Positions 1 through 11,500 of a stretch of DNA of 64,000 bases are shown piece by piece. The first letter of the stretch is position 1. Each line of letters begins with the position of its first letter. A program made the position numbers and the translations under genes. The notes under the pieces are model-generated. The model worked only from the letters and a program-made list of their open reading frames with translations, searched no databases and had not been told where the DNA came from. Origin of the DNA: Omphiscola glabra (Eukaryota > Mollusca > Gastropoda > Lymnaeidae); assembly GCA_964017045.1 (NCBI GenBank), contig OZ024802.1:25174293-25238292 (forward strand). The letters are read 5' to 3'.

Positions 1-240
1 TGCTAGCCAGAATGTTACCTAAAATGCTAATTAGAATGGTACGTAGAAGGCTACTGAGATTGTTACCTAGTAGTAGAATGCTAGCCAGAAAGTTACCTAG
101 AATGCTAGCCAGAAAGTTACCTAGAATGCTACCCTGAATGTACTTAATTATTATTTACAATGCTACAAAGAAAGCTACCCTGAATGTACTTAAATCGTAT
201 TCACAATGCTACCCAGAGTGCTACCCAGAATGTGACGTTA
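1..240. repeat. Degenerate tandem repeat, about 20-24 bp unit
   Basis: Repeats of the type 'aatgctagccagaaagttac' with substitutions run from the window start to about 240 and presumably continue to the left. No coding sense. Confidence 0.6.
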
Positions 241-568
241 ACAAGCCCCCCCCCCCCCCCAAACGCCCTCCTCCCAATCAACTGCCGCCAGACATCTAGC
301 AGTGAACACGACGTGGCAGTCAATGAATCAAGTCACGTGCTCGAGTCACATGGACGGGTGTGGTTTGTGTGGGTGAGGGAGGGTGTGTGGGGTGAGGGTG
401 TGTAAGGGGTGGTCTGAGATGGAGGCGTGCGTGACATTAAAGGCTCCCCCGGTGTAGGAGACGAGAAATGTCCACAATTCTCTAACACGAGAACTATCCT
501 TGATGCTCTACACTGCTGAGCAGCGTGACCTCTGGGTTGTCACTGCAACACACTCTTGGTCAGGGATT

Positions 569-718
569 TGACAAGCTGTAGTGGCTCCAGCGCAATTTGA
601 CAAGCTGCAGTGGCTCCAGCACAATTTGACAAGCTGCAGTGGCTCCAGCACAATCTAACAAGCTGTAGTGGCTCCAGCACAATCTGACAAGCTGCAGTGG
701 CTCCAGCACAGTCTGACA
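569..718. repeat. Minisatellite, about 30-bp unit, 5 copies
   Basis: The unit contains 'aagctgcagtggctccagca' and is repeated five times with few changes. It lies upstream of the first visible GLUT exon. It creates an open minus-strand frame that is only a product of the repeat. Confidence 0.8.
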
Positions 719-923
719 TGGGCTAAATCTTTTTCCGTGGTTTAATATCCTCTCATGTAAACATTTAATAACTCTCTTAAGCTCAATGTCAGGGCTACTC
801 ACGGAGTACTCCTACCCCCCCCCCCCCCGCCACATACCACATTTCGTGCACTTAATCTAAACCACCTCCCCAATAACACCCCTCCCCCATATCTATAGAT
901 AGCCTTGACCTTTGTACCCACAG

Positions 924-1022
924 TCTCAAGTCACGGGGCGTCTCGTGCTGACCATCCTGGGGGCCGCCATGGGATCATTGCAGTTCGGTTACAATGTCGG
1001 CGTAATCAATGCCCCGGAGTCG
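924..1022 (+). CDS. SLC2A: GLUT exon 1 of the visible set (TM1)
   Basis: Begins [13 protein letters not shown] and ends GVINAPES, the TM1 region. Acceptor cag at 921-923, donor gtaaga at 1023; both ends phase 0. Length 33 codons. In vertebrate GLUTs about 8-10 residues precede this point, so the missing first exon is short. Confidence 0.9.
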
Positions 1023-4000
1023 GTAAGAGCTGTAACCAGTCAATGTCTCGATCGTGTCAATGTTTCAAATCTGGTCAATGTCTCGATCCTGCCAATATCT
1101 TCTTAATGTCAGCTAATTGATCTTGTCAGTGTATCAACTAGTTATTCTATCAACCTTGACAATATATTAAAATTGTCATTGTATCAATCTTGTCTGTGCA
1201 TCGGTCTTGTCAATGTGAAAGTCGAAAAGTTGACACATGCTGTACTGTGATTTGAACTGTTGCAGTCAGTACAACAAGTATACAATACTTTTGTCTCTTT
1301 TCCACCAAACCCCACCCCTACCCTCTTTTCTTTCCAAATGAAAGTTGATCAAAGAGTTCATGAACATGACGGAGTACAGACGCCACGGATCGGGGATATC
1401 CGAGGAGTCCATGAGAAACCTTTGGGCTCTGACTGTGGCCATCTTCTCGGTGGGGGGCTGCTTCGGGGGTTCCTTGGCGGGCTGGTGGGCCACGAAACTT
1501 GGAAGGTGAGGAAAGAGATGTTCTATATGGTTTGTGGGCACCGTGCATTTATGATGTGCATGTTGACACGTTGGTGTGCATGTTGATGTATCTGAGTGTT
1601 GATATGTGTGTGTGTGGTGTGATGAGTTTGGTGTGCATGTTGATTTTTTTGGGATGTTGATATATATATATGTGTATGTTGCTAAGTTGGTGTGCATGTT
1701 GATACATCTGAGTGCTGATATGTGTGTGTATTTTGATATATTTGCGCGTATGTTGATACACGTATGTATTTTGATATCTGTTTTAAAGTTTGATGTGTGT
1801 GTGTGTGTATGTGGATATAATGTTCACGTTGATATATATAAATTGTACATTGTTAAATGTGTACGTTGATATAAATGTGTTAGCTGAGACTGTGCGTGTA
1901 CGTTGACACATGTGTTCATATTATGTTGAAATATGTGTGCATGTTGATACATACGTGAATGTTTACATGTGTGCGTATGTTGATACATCCGTGTGTGTTG
2001 ATATATGTGTGTATGTTGGTTTACATTTACTTGCCTTACTCCCTCGTCTTTTGGAATATGTTTCTTTACATGCTCAAATGTGTTTTCTGTCTGACATATT
2101 AATTGGTGAGCAATTCTACTGTAAACATAATCAATATGTGGCCCATAAAAATGTCAGGCGTTTTTTGTCTGTTATGTAAATATATGTTCACGTTTAATTA
2201 CCTGTCATTAGCTGTCATTACCTGACGTGTACATGATTAACTTTAATAATCTACCCCACCCCCTCCCCCGTGTCGTCAACAGGAAACGTGGAAGTCAGGC
2301 CAATGTAATTATAGGTGTCCTGGCAGCAGTTCTCATGTTTGTCAGTAGGAGGGCTGGTTCCTATGAGATGATCACCGTAGGCAGAATCCTAGTAGGATTC
2401 CATGCAGGTGGGTTGTTAACATTGCCACAAACAATTAACACAGCCTAATATTTTGTTAACATTGCCACAAACAATTAACACAGCCTAATATTTTGTTAAC
2501 ATTAGCTACAAAAATCCATAATCCTACCATTTTCCTGGCATCTAAAGTAAAACCTAACATAAACTCAACGTTTATACTAAAACTAATATCATGACAATTG
2601 TATACTTAAACTGGTCATTGTGTCCACGCCTCTGTTAAAGAACATATGTCCCCGGGTCTGAATGTAAGACATTGTGTCCCCAGGTCTCTACACTGGGATA
2701 AGCCCCATGTACCTGTCAGAGATCAGCCCAGCTAATATTCGTGGTGGCATTGGAGTCCTGCACCAACTCGCCATCGTCACAGGGATTCTCATCTCGCAGA
2801 TCTTGGGCTTTCCTGATTTACTGGGCACCGAAGATTCCTGGGATATACTTCTTGGTAAAAAACCGTTACAACTGTCAGCACTCTGTCACACTATGTCAGC
2901 CCTCTGTCACAGTATGTCAGCCCTCTGTCACACCATGCCAGCCCTCTGTCACACTATGTCAGCCCTCTGTCACACTATGTCAGCCCTATGTCACACTATG
3001 TTAGCCCTCTGTCACACTATGTTAGCCCTCTGTCACACTATGTCAGCCCTCTGTCACACTATGTCAGCCCTCTGTCACACTATGTCAGCCCTCTGTCACA
3101 CTATGTCAGCCCTCTGTCACACTATGTCAGCCCTCTGTCACACTATGTCAGCCCTCTGTCACACTATGTTATTAGCCATCTGTCACACTATGTCAGCCAT
3201 CTGTCACACTATGTCAGCCATCTGTCACACCATGTCACCCGCCTTTATTACAGTATGTCTTTGTCATCTGTCACGCTATGTCTACGCTAGGGATATTGCC
3301 ACCCGGAGTGGGATAGGATTGTTGTGCCTCCTCTTTTCAAAGAGAAAACTCCAAAAAACGCCGACCCTCCATAAAATGAAAAAAAAAAAAGTTACCCTTT
3401 GGGGGGACCGCAGCCCTCCGCCGACACCCTTTCTACGCCACTGAACTCATTTGTCACCCGCAAGACTTAACATTATCCATTTATCAGACTTTGGAATTAG
3501 TCATCTCTGAGACTTAACCATTAGTCGTAGGCCAAACACTGTTGGCTGCCCGTCCCACCGTGGCATTAAATTGATGAACTGTCATTAGAACACAGAATTA
3601 ACATGATCCACACAGCACCGGCTCACTGAGGAGTTATACCAGTTAGTTACTACCAGTGAGTAATCATATGTGAGTCGTCGTGTTCTACCAGCTGTTCGCA
3701 ACACGTTTCAGGTAAATTCAGCAACCAGTGGCGTAGGCTAGGGCAAGGACGTGGTGCCGCTTGGAGTGGGCCAAGCATTTTGCTGCCCCCCTTTCTACAA
3801 ATAAACAACAACAAAAAAAAACAACCTTATTTTAGTATACCAAATACGCTGCGCCTCAATAAAAGGTTTGTGCCAACCCCGGTGGGTGGGTGGGTGGGGG
3901 GCGGGGGCACAAATTCCTCACGCCACTGTTAAGCACACAAAAGAAACAAACAAGGGCCCACAACCAGCAAGTAACTGGATGACGTGACTTGGGGGCTAGA

Positions 4001-7000
4001 CATATTAAATAAAAGGTATTTACGGTTTTATTTCACATTGCAAACCAGATCACACAAAGTCCCTTGTTTTAGTTCACAGTACAAGATCTTCTTTGTATGA
4101 GTTCACATTAGAATATCTTCTTCGTTTGAGTTGACATTAGACTTAGACGATCTTCTTTGTATGAGCTCAACTTAGAAGATCTTCTTTGTTTGAGTTAACA
4201 TTAGAAGATCTTCTTTGTTTGAGGTAACATTAGAAGATCTTCTTTGCTTGAGTTCACATTAGAAGATCTTCTTTGCTTGAGTTCAAATTAGAAGATCTTC
4301 TTTGCATGAGATCACATTAGAAGATCTTCTTTGTATGAGTTCACATTAGAAGATCTTCTTTGCATGAGTTCACATTAGAAGATCTTCTTTGCTTGAGTTC
4401 ACATTAGAAGATCTTCTTTGCTTGAGTTCACATTAGAAGATCTTCTTTGATTGAGTTCACATTAGAAGATCTTCTTTGCTTGAGTTCACATTAGAAGATC
4501 TTCTTTACACGAGTTCACATTAGAAGATCTTCTTTACACGAGTTCACATTAGAAGATCTTCTTTGCTTGAGTTCACATTAGAAGATCTTCTTTGCCTGAG
4601 TTCACATTAGAAGATCTTCTTTGCTTGAGTTCACATTAGAAGATCTTCTTTACACGAGTTCACATTAGAAGATCTTCTTTACACGAGTTCACATTAGAAG
4701 ATCTTCTTTACACGAGTTCACATTAGAAGATCTTCTATGCTTGAGTTCACACTAGAAGATCTTCTTTGCTTGAGTTCACATTAGAAGATCTTCTTTGTTT
4801 CACTACTTAAAAAAAATGCAGCGCCCCTCTTCCAGCCCCAAGAGCAAGAAAAAACATTTTAATAACGTACCTAAATGGACTCACCACCACCAAATATTAT
4901 GTTATATTATGGGTTTCAAGACTGGACATTGCCTACTGACCACCACAAATTATTATGATCCGTTTCAGGGCTGGTCATCGTCCCCTGTGTGGCCCAAGCC
5001 GTCATCTTAGCATTTTGTCCCGAAAGTCCAAGGTATCTACTCATAACAAAACAAGATGAGAAGAGCTGTCGTCAAGGTAAACATTCTCAATAGTTATTTA
5101 TAGAACACGTTCCGGCTCCGTACAAATTTTATGTTTTATTTCAGTGTTTTGCTCAGTCGCGATTTGTACGGTAAAATGATCAAAGTACATAATTCTCAAT
5201 GCAACAAATAGCGCTAACGCTACCAGCTGGCCCTGATTTCACGAAATAAAATTCCCGATAAGTGTGCTAGATTAGATTCTTTGAAAATGCCGCAATTGAG
5301 TTTGGTGCGCAATATTCAATATTCTCTTTTGTTATGCTGGAAAAGTTGGTGTAATAAATCTGCGGTGTAAAAGGGGGGGTGGGCCATCTATATTATTAAT
5401 ATAATTCAGGGTCGGTGACAAACCGTTTTGGACGGCGGTAGCACTAACTGGAGGTCTTATAATGTGTGTTTTGTCAAGCAAATTTAGTAGATGTAAGTTC
5501 AGGCATTGCAGCCGGCATTATTTGGCAGACTATAACTAGCACAATAATAATAATTCCCCGTCGCGCCAAATTTAAGGGAGAAAACACCTAGAAAAGAGTG
5601 TGTTTTTTTCCATTAGATGCAGTTGACTCCCTTACATCAAGTTATGAGGTTTTTTTTTCTTTCTTTCTTATTTATTTTTGTTTCGTAGAGAATTAAAAGT
5701 TTTAATAATTTATATATAAAAATATCCGTCTTCTTGGAGGGGGTTAATTAATTTTAATACGATTATTTCAACCGTAGTACTGGACATTTTGTGGATAAAA
5801 TAAAAACGACATTTGTTTCTGTATACCTGGCCCTTGGTAACACAACTCTAAATTTTATCATAAAATCGTAATCTTGGAAACATCGTTTCAAAATTTTGCC
5901 AACATCTTTTTACATCTCGCCAACAGCGCTTTCCTCGCTGCGAGGCAGCCATGACATCGAGGACGAAGTGGAAGAAATCAGACAGGAAATGACGTCATGT
6001 GGTAACGGTTCTTGTGTACGTTTCTCAAACATTAATTATTATAAGGGCATTAAAAAAAAAAAAAAAAAAATTAAAAATTCATCAACTCATGGCACATTTA
6101 AACTGATTTTGCTTACAATAGTTAATAGAATATTCATGGATTCATTTGGAGAGTATGGGGTTGGTGCGCGAAGGGCACTAGAGCAACTTCTTCATTGTCA
6201 CGTTAAAAACATACACATTGATTATTTTCATGAGTTCTCACATTGTTACTTCTCAGACCCCTAGTCATCCTCATTGTAGACATTTGATGCTGTTTGTCAT
6301 AATTATTGTATGATTTTGCACACGAACCAGCAAACCATAGAGGGAACATTGCTCATGACCCAATCGTGACCACCCTCCACCCCCCCCCCCTTTTTTTAAT
6401 TTTAAATTCAGATGCGTGACGTCATTTATCCATGGCCCCTAATATAATCAGGAAGGATGTTGAGATTTTTTATATTTTTTTTGGGTTGGTGTGTTCCTAA
6501 GATTGTGTAGGGTGGAAGAAGCGCAGTTTGGCTCATGTCGAAATGGGTCGATGCGGAGATCTGGGTGGTACAAGGAAAGTGTCTGGGATGTGAAAAGGTT
6601 TCATGTGATGGCGCGCGCTGCTTGTGTCGCGTCGGGAATTCCCCGCGACACAACTTATTCATCGTGACTCATGAGATGGACGCACCACGGTGCGGCGCTG
6701 CGAAGGGACGTAAGTCGCTGCTACCGAAAGCTTACCGAGACACGTGTCTGCGCTTACAAAAAGGGTTATGGCCCCGGATGTCGATTTTTTTTCCCAGACT
6801 GCTCTCAACGGTTCTCACGTTGCCAACTTGACGCCCACTGAGAGTAAATACTCACAGAATGCGGCGCCTCTGCTACTTTAATTATAAGAAGATCTCACAT
6901 GTGGGCTAATCAGACCCCGTATAACTGTTTACTAGAGCCCCCCCCCCTTTTTTTTCCCCCTATTACACAATGCTATATCTAGACAACCTGGTTCCGACTT

Positions 7001-8479
7001 CTTGGGAACGGAAAAAAAAGAAATATTAGTCACGCCTATTTTTCCAAACTTATTATTTTCGATCTTGTTAAAAGTGGGGGGGGGGGGGGGGGGGGAGAGG
7101 GGGCATCCATAAATGACGTCGCTCTAATTTGGCCCATTTTTTTACCCCATACCACCCATCTCAGCCATTGTCACAAATTTATAACACCATTTAGACACAC
7201 TCATGACCCAATCGTGACACCCCCCCCCCTTTCCCCCTAAACTCAGATGCGTGACGTCATTTATACATGGGCCCCCCTAATATATTCAGGAAGTACCCCT
7301 TTTACGGCAGGACTCCGTTTGGCGTACCTTGAAATCCGTCGTAATTTGTGAGCACCGAGGGACCCCACGGCCGTAACATGAGGACCTCCTGTATAAGTGC
7401 TGTGTCGTCTGAAAGCTATCGTCTGTATGTAGGTGAGTGCGCCTGCGCTAATTGGGAGCGGGTGTTGACGTGCCCAGCGGGTGTTGACGTGCCCATATCT
7501 TCAAGGACAGTCATAGCATTTAATTTTGTTATCGTTTTTTTTCCCTCTTCTTCTCTTTCTTCAGATCTCCATCCTACAGCTGTTGCGGTCACCCACCCTG
7601 AGAACGCCCGTGTTGATTGGTGTTGTCATGCAGCTGTCACAACAACTGTCAGGAATAAATGGTGTAAGATGTATTTCATAAAGGACACCTGCAAAAAAAG
7701 ATGTTTCTTTCCAACCCACCCCCGCACACGTTCGCTTGTGGGTTTCAAGCCCCCCCCCTCTCTCTCTCCCCCCCCACCCCGGGGCACGGACATCCGCATC
7801 CAGCATGATAGAGAGTAAACCCCCCCCCCCACCAAATTCCCATTGTCTACATTTGTTGATAAGTAGCCTTTTCGTTACCGATGACGTCGACGCGACGTCA
7901 CGATGACCCACTTTCAATGACCAAGGACGTCACATTGTCGTCTTAACAAAGAGGCAAATAACTTTTTCTGAAATGCCAATGACGTCACGTTGACGTCATA
8001 TTTCAATGCTATATATTTCTTCATTCGTTAATCTATAGAGAAGTAAAAATGCGAAACGAATAGAGAACGAAAAATACCGGAAATTTCTTCTTTTTACGCT
8101 TTTTTTTATTGTTGAGTCAGCAAAAAATCGATGCCAAAACCAGCAGTAATGTAAAGGGTAGCAACAAAAATTTTAGAGTAATCCCCTCGTGAAGTTTTTG
8201 TCTAAGTCAGTGGTTCTCAACCTTCCTAATGCCGCGACCCTTTAATACAGTTTCTCCTGTTGTAAAGACCCCAGCCACAAAATTATTTTCCTTCCTACTT
8301 CATAGCTGTAGAGTAAACGTGTCTTCAGATGGTCTTAAAGCGACCCCTGGGTTAGGGTCACGCGACCACCAAAGGGGGCAGCCCACAGGTCGAGAACCGC
8401 TGCTCTAAGTGCTTTAAAATTATTAGGATTATTTCTCACTTTCGCAATTTATCTCCTCCCTTGGGAACATTCGCACTTT

Positions 8480-8510
<31 letters not shown>

Positions 8511-11500
8511 ATCAAACATAAAGCATTACATTACAAGAAGCGGACCCGAAGCAAAAATTAACAAAAACAAAAATGATAGTTTGCGGAGGTCTGCAAGAAG
8601 CTTTACATTTCTCTCCCCTTGTTAGCGTTCGAATCAATACCCAGCCCCGCTTTTCCTTATTTACGGACGTCCTTTAGCCACGCCCCTTTAGCCACGCCCC
8701 TTAAGATGGGCTTGCCTTTCCTGGTGATGTAACACTCTTAGTCTCAAATGGTGTAATACAAATGCCTTAAAAATGAGCATCACCGGGGTGGGGGGGAGGG
8801 AGGGGGGGGTTAATGAAGCCAACCCAGCATTCACCAACATGCTTCTTAAGATTAAGATAACCGTTGGAAGTGATGAAAGCCTGGCCAGTGATGGGGGCAT
8901 TTATATACGATGTCTGCAAGATTATTAGTTTTGGTCAAAACTGAATGGTCAGTAACAGTGTTAAGAGAACATGTCGATCTTTGAAAATATTTCGGACGCA
9001 AACGTTTGGAATATCCGTTGAACTCTCCGCCTAAACACAAGAGTTACTTCCCTCTCGTCTAAACACAAGAGTTACTTCCCTCTCGCCTAAACACAAGAGT
9101 TACTTCCCTCTCGCCTAAACACAAGAGTTACTTCCCTCTCGCCTAAACACAAGAGTTACTTCCCTCTCGCCTAAACACAAGAGTTACTTCCCTCTCGCCT
9201 AAACACAAGAGTTACTTCCCTCTCGCATAAACACAAGAGATACTTCCCTCTCGTCTAAACACAAGAGTTACTTCCCTCCTGGTTTCAGAGCGTACAAAAA
9301 AAATATACCGATACATCCTGAGCTTTTTTTATTTTCTGCGGGATTTCGGGCGGCTGAGTTGTCTGGTGTGTCGACACCATGACGTAATCTACACGCTCGT
9401 GTGCAGAGTGACACATGACATCTCCCCAGTTCTTCTAATTTCTTTAGATTTGGACGTGGGCGTGCGCAGGGCCGTGGCAAGCAAAAGCTGCGCCCGAGGC
9501 AAAGATTGAATTTAGGCGCCCTCTTTATCCCAAAAAAGAATATTTTATTAATACACATACCTTGCATGAGAAATATCGATTTTGGCGCACTACGAAGATG
9601 GCACCCGGGGTGGCTGTCTGCTTCGCATCGCCTTTTGTTTTTCTGCTTGTGCGTGTGTTGGTCAGGGCCGAATTTACACTTTCTGAGGCCCTAAGCTTAA
9701 CAAAGTCCAGAGGCCCCTACCGTTTGAAATTACTTGAGGTGGTCAAAGAAATTTTTTAAAAAGATATATAGCTAGCAGATTGTGAGGCGCTAAGATGTAG
9801 CTTATTTAGCGTTTACGTAAATCCAGCATTGGTATTAATGTACGAGTGTGTAAGTGTGAGAGTGTGTGTGTTAGTGACACAGAAAGTAGAGCATTTATAA
9901 ATAAAAGCTTCTCTGAATCTATGACATTTGACATCTACTATTTCTGCCAGGTCTTCTATTATTCAACAAGTCTATTCGAAGACGCCGGCCTGTCCCAGTC
10001 CACGGCCAAGTACACGACAAGTGCTGTGGGCGGGATCATGGTTGTCATGACGATGATAACGATACCTCTGATGGACAGGCTAGGAAGGCGGACCCTCCAT
10101 CTTAGTGGACTCGGGGGAATGGCTTTCTTCAGCGTCCTGATCACATTGGCGCTGGCCTTAAAGGTAAGTATTGATTTTAACACATTGGCGCTGGCCTTAA
10201 AGGTAAGTATTGATTTTAACACATTGGCGCTGGCCTTAAAGGTAAGTATTGATTTTAACACATTGGCGCTGGCGTTAAAGGTAAGTATTGATTTTAACAC
10301 AGTGGCGCTGGCCTTAAAGGTAAGTATTGATTTTAACACATTGGCGCTAGCCTTAAAGGTAAGTATTGATTTTAACACATTGGCGCTGGCGTTAAAGGTA
10401 AGTATTGATTTTAACACAGTGGCGCTGGCGTTAAAGGTAAGTATTGATTTTAACACAGTGGCGCTACTTTAAAGCGTAAGTATTGATTTTAACACATTGG
10501 CGCTGGCGTTAAAGGTAAGTATTGATTTTAACACAGTGGCGCTAGCCTTAAAGGTAAGTATTGATTTTAACACATTGGCGCTGGCGTTAAAGGTAAGTAT
10601 TGATTTTAACACAGTGGCGCTGGCGTTAAAGGTAAGTATTGATTTTAACACAGTGGCGCTGGCCTTAAAGGTAAGTATTGATTTTAACACAGTGGCGCTG
10701 GCGTTAAAGGTAAGTATTGATTTTAACACAGTGGCGCTGGCGTTAAAGGTAAGTATTGATTTTAACACATTGGCGCTGGCGTTAAAGGTAAGTATTGATT
10801 TTAACACAGTGGCGCTGGCGTTAAAGGTAAGTATTGATTTTAACACAGTGGCGCTGGCGTTAAAGGTAAGTATTGATTTTAACACAGTGGCGCTAGCCTT
10901 AAAGGTAAGTATTGATTTTAACACAGTGGCGCTAGCCTTAAAGCGTAAGTATACATTGATTTGCTGACAATAATCGGCACCACCGTGTTCCATAGAAACA
11001 GGCAACGAGGTACAGACATGTTAAAAATATAATACAATTTATTTTTAAATTTGAATATCTACCATTTTGTTAAATGTGCAAATCTTCTATCACCCTTATA
11101 TCTATCTCTAGGACCAGGTGCCGGGATTTGATGTGACCAGCATTCCTCTGATGCTTCTGTATGTCGTCTTCTTTGCTCTCGGACCTGGTGAGTATTTTCA
11201 CCATGTTTTTTTTTATATTTCTTAAAAACAAAACCAAAACACGCAAAATAATCTGACACAAATGTCCATTGGACGTTCTCCCACGCTAACCACGTTTGAA
11301 GGTTATTTATTAAAATTTTGCCTTGACCCTAACCGTCATTGTACTCTCTACACCTGGAATCCACAAACCGGGGGACCCTTAACACAACAAGACTGAAGTA
11401 TTTCTTAATTTATGTCAACATATTGCTATATTGATAATGTCTACACCATTGTTACCGTACCTCTCTGGCCCCACTATCCACCTGACCCTGAGAACCTAAA

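Noticed and set aside
4080..4797. CRISPR-like appearance of regular palindromic repeats
   Set aside because: Repeats are head to tail with no unique spacers, and the DNA is eukaryotic with spliced genes.
5927..6001. Alternative GLUT exon 6 donor gtaacg at 6002
   Set aside because: Leaves phase 1, which is incompatible with exon 7 unless an unseen exon lies between.
6535..6831. 98-aa plus frame in GLUT intron 6
   Set aside because: Cys-rich but no family signature, and not joined in phase to transporter exons.
9846..10472. 208-aa open frame with a 13-residue repeat
   Set aside because: It joins intron, real GLUT exon 8 and repeat copies. Only 9951-10163 is supported as constitutive coding; the repeat part is treated as a splicing question.
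10469..11005. 178-aa minus frame over the 39-bp array
   Set aside because: By-product of a 3n repeat without stops; no family similarity.
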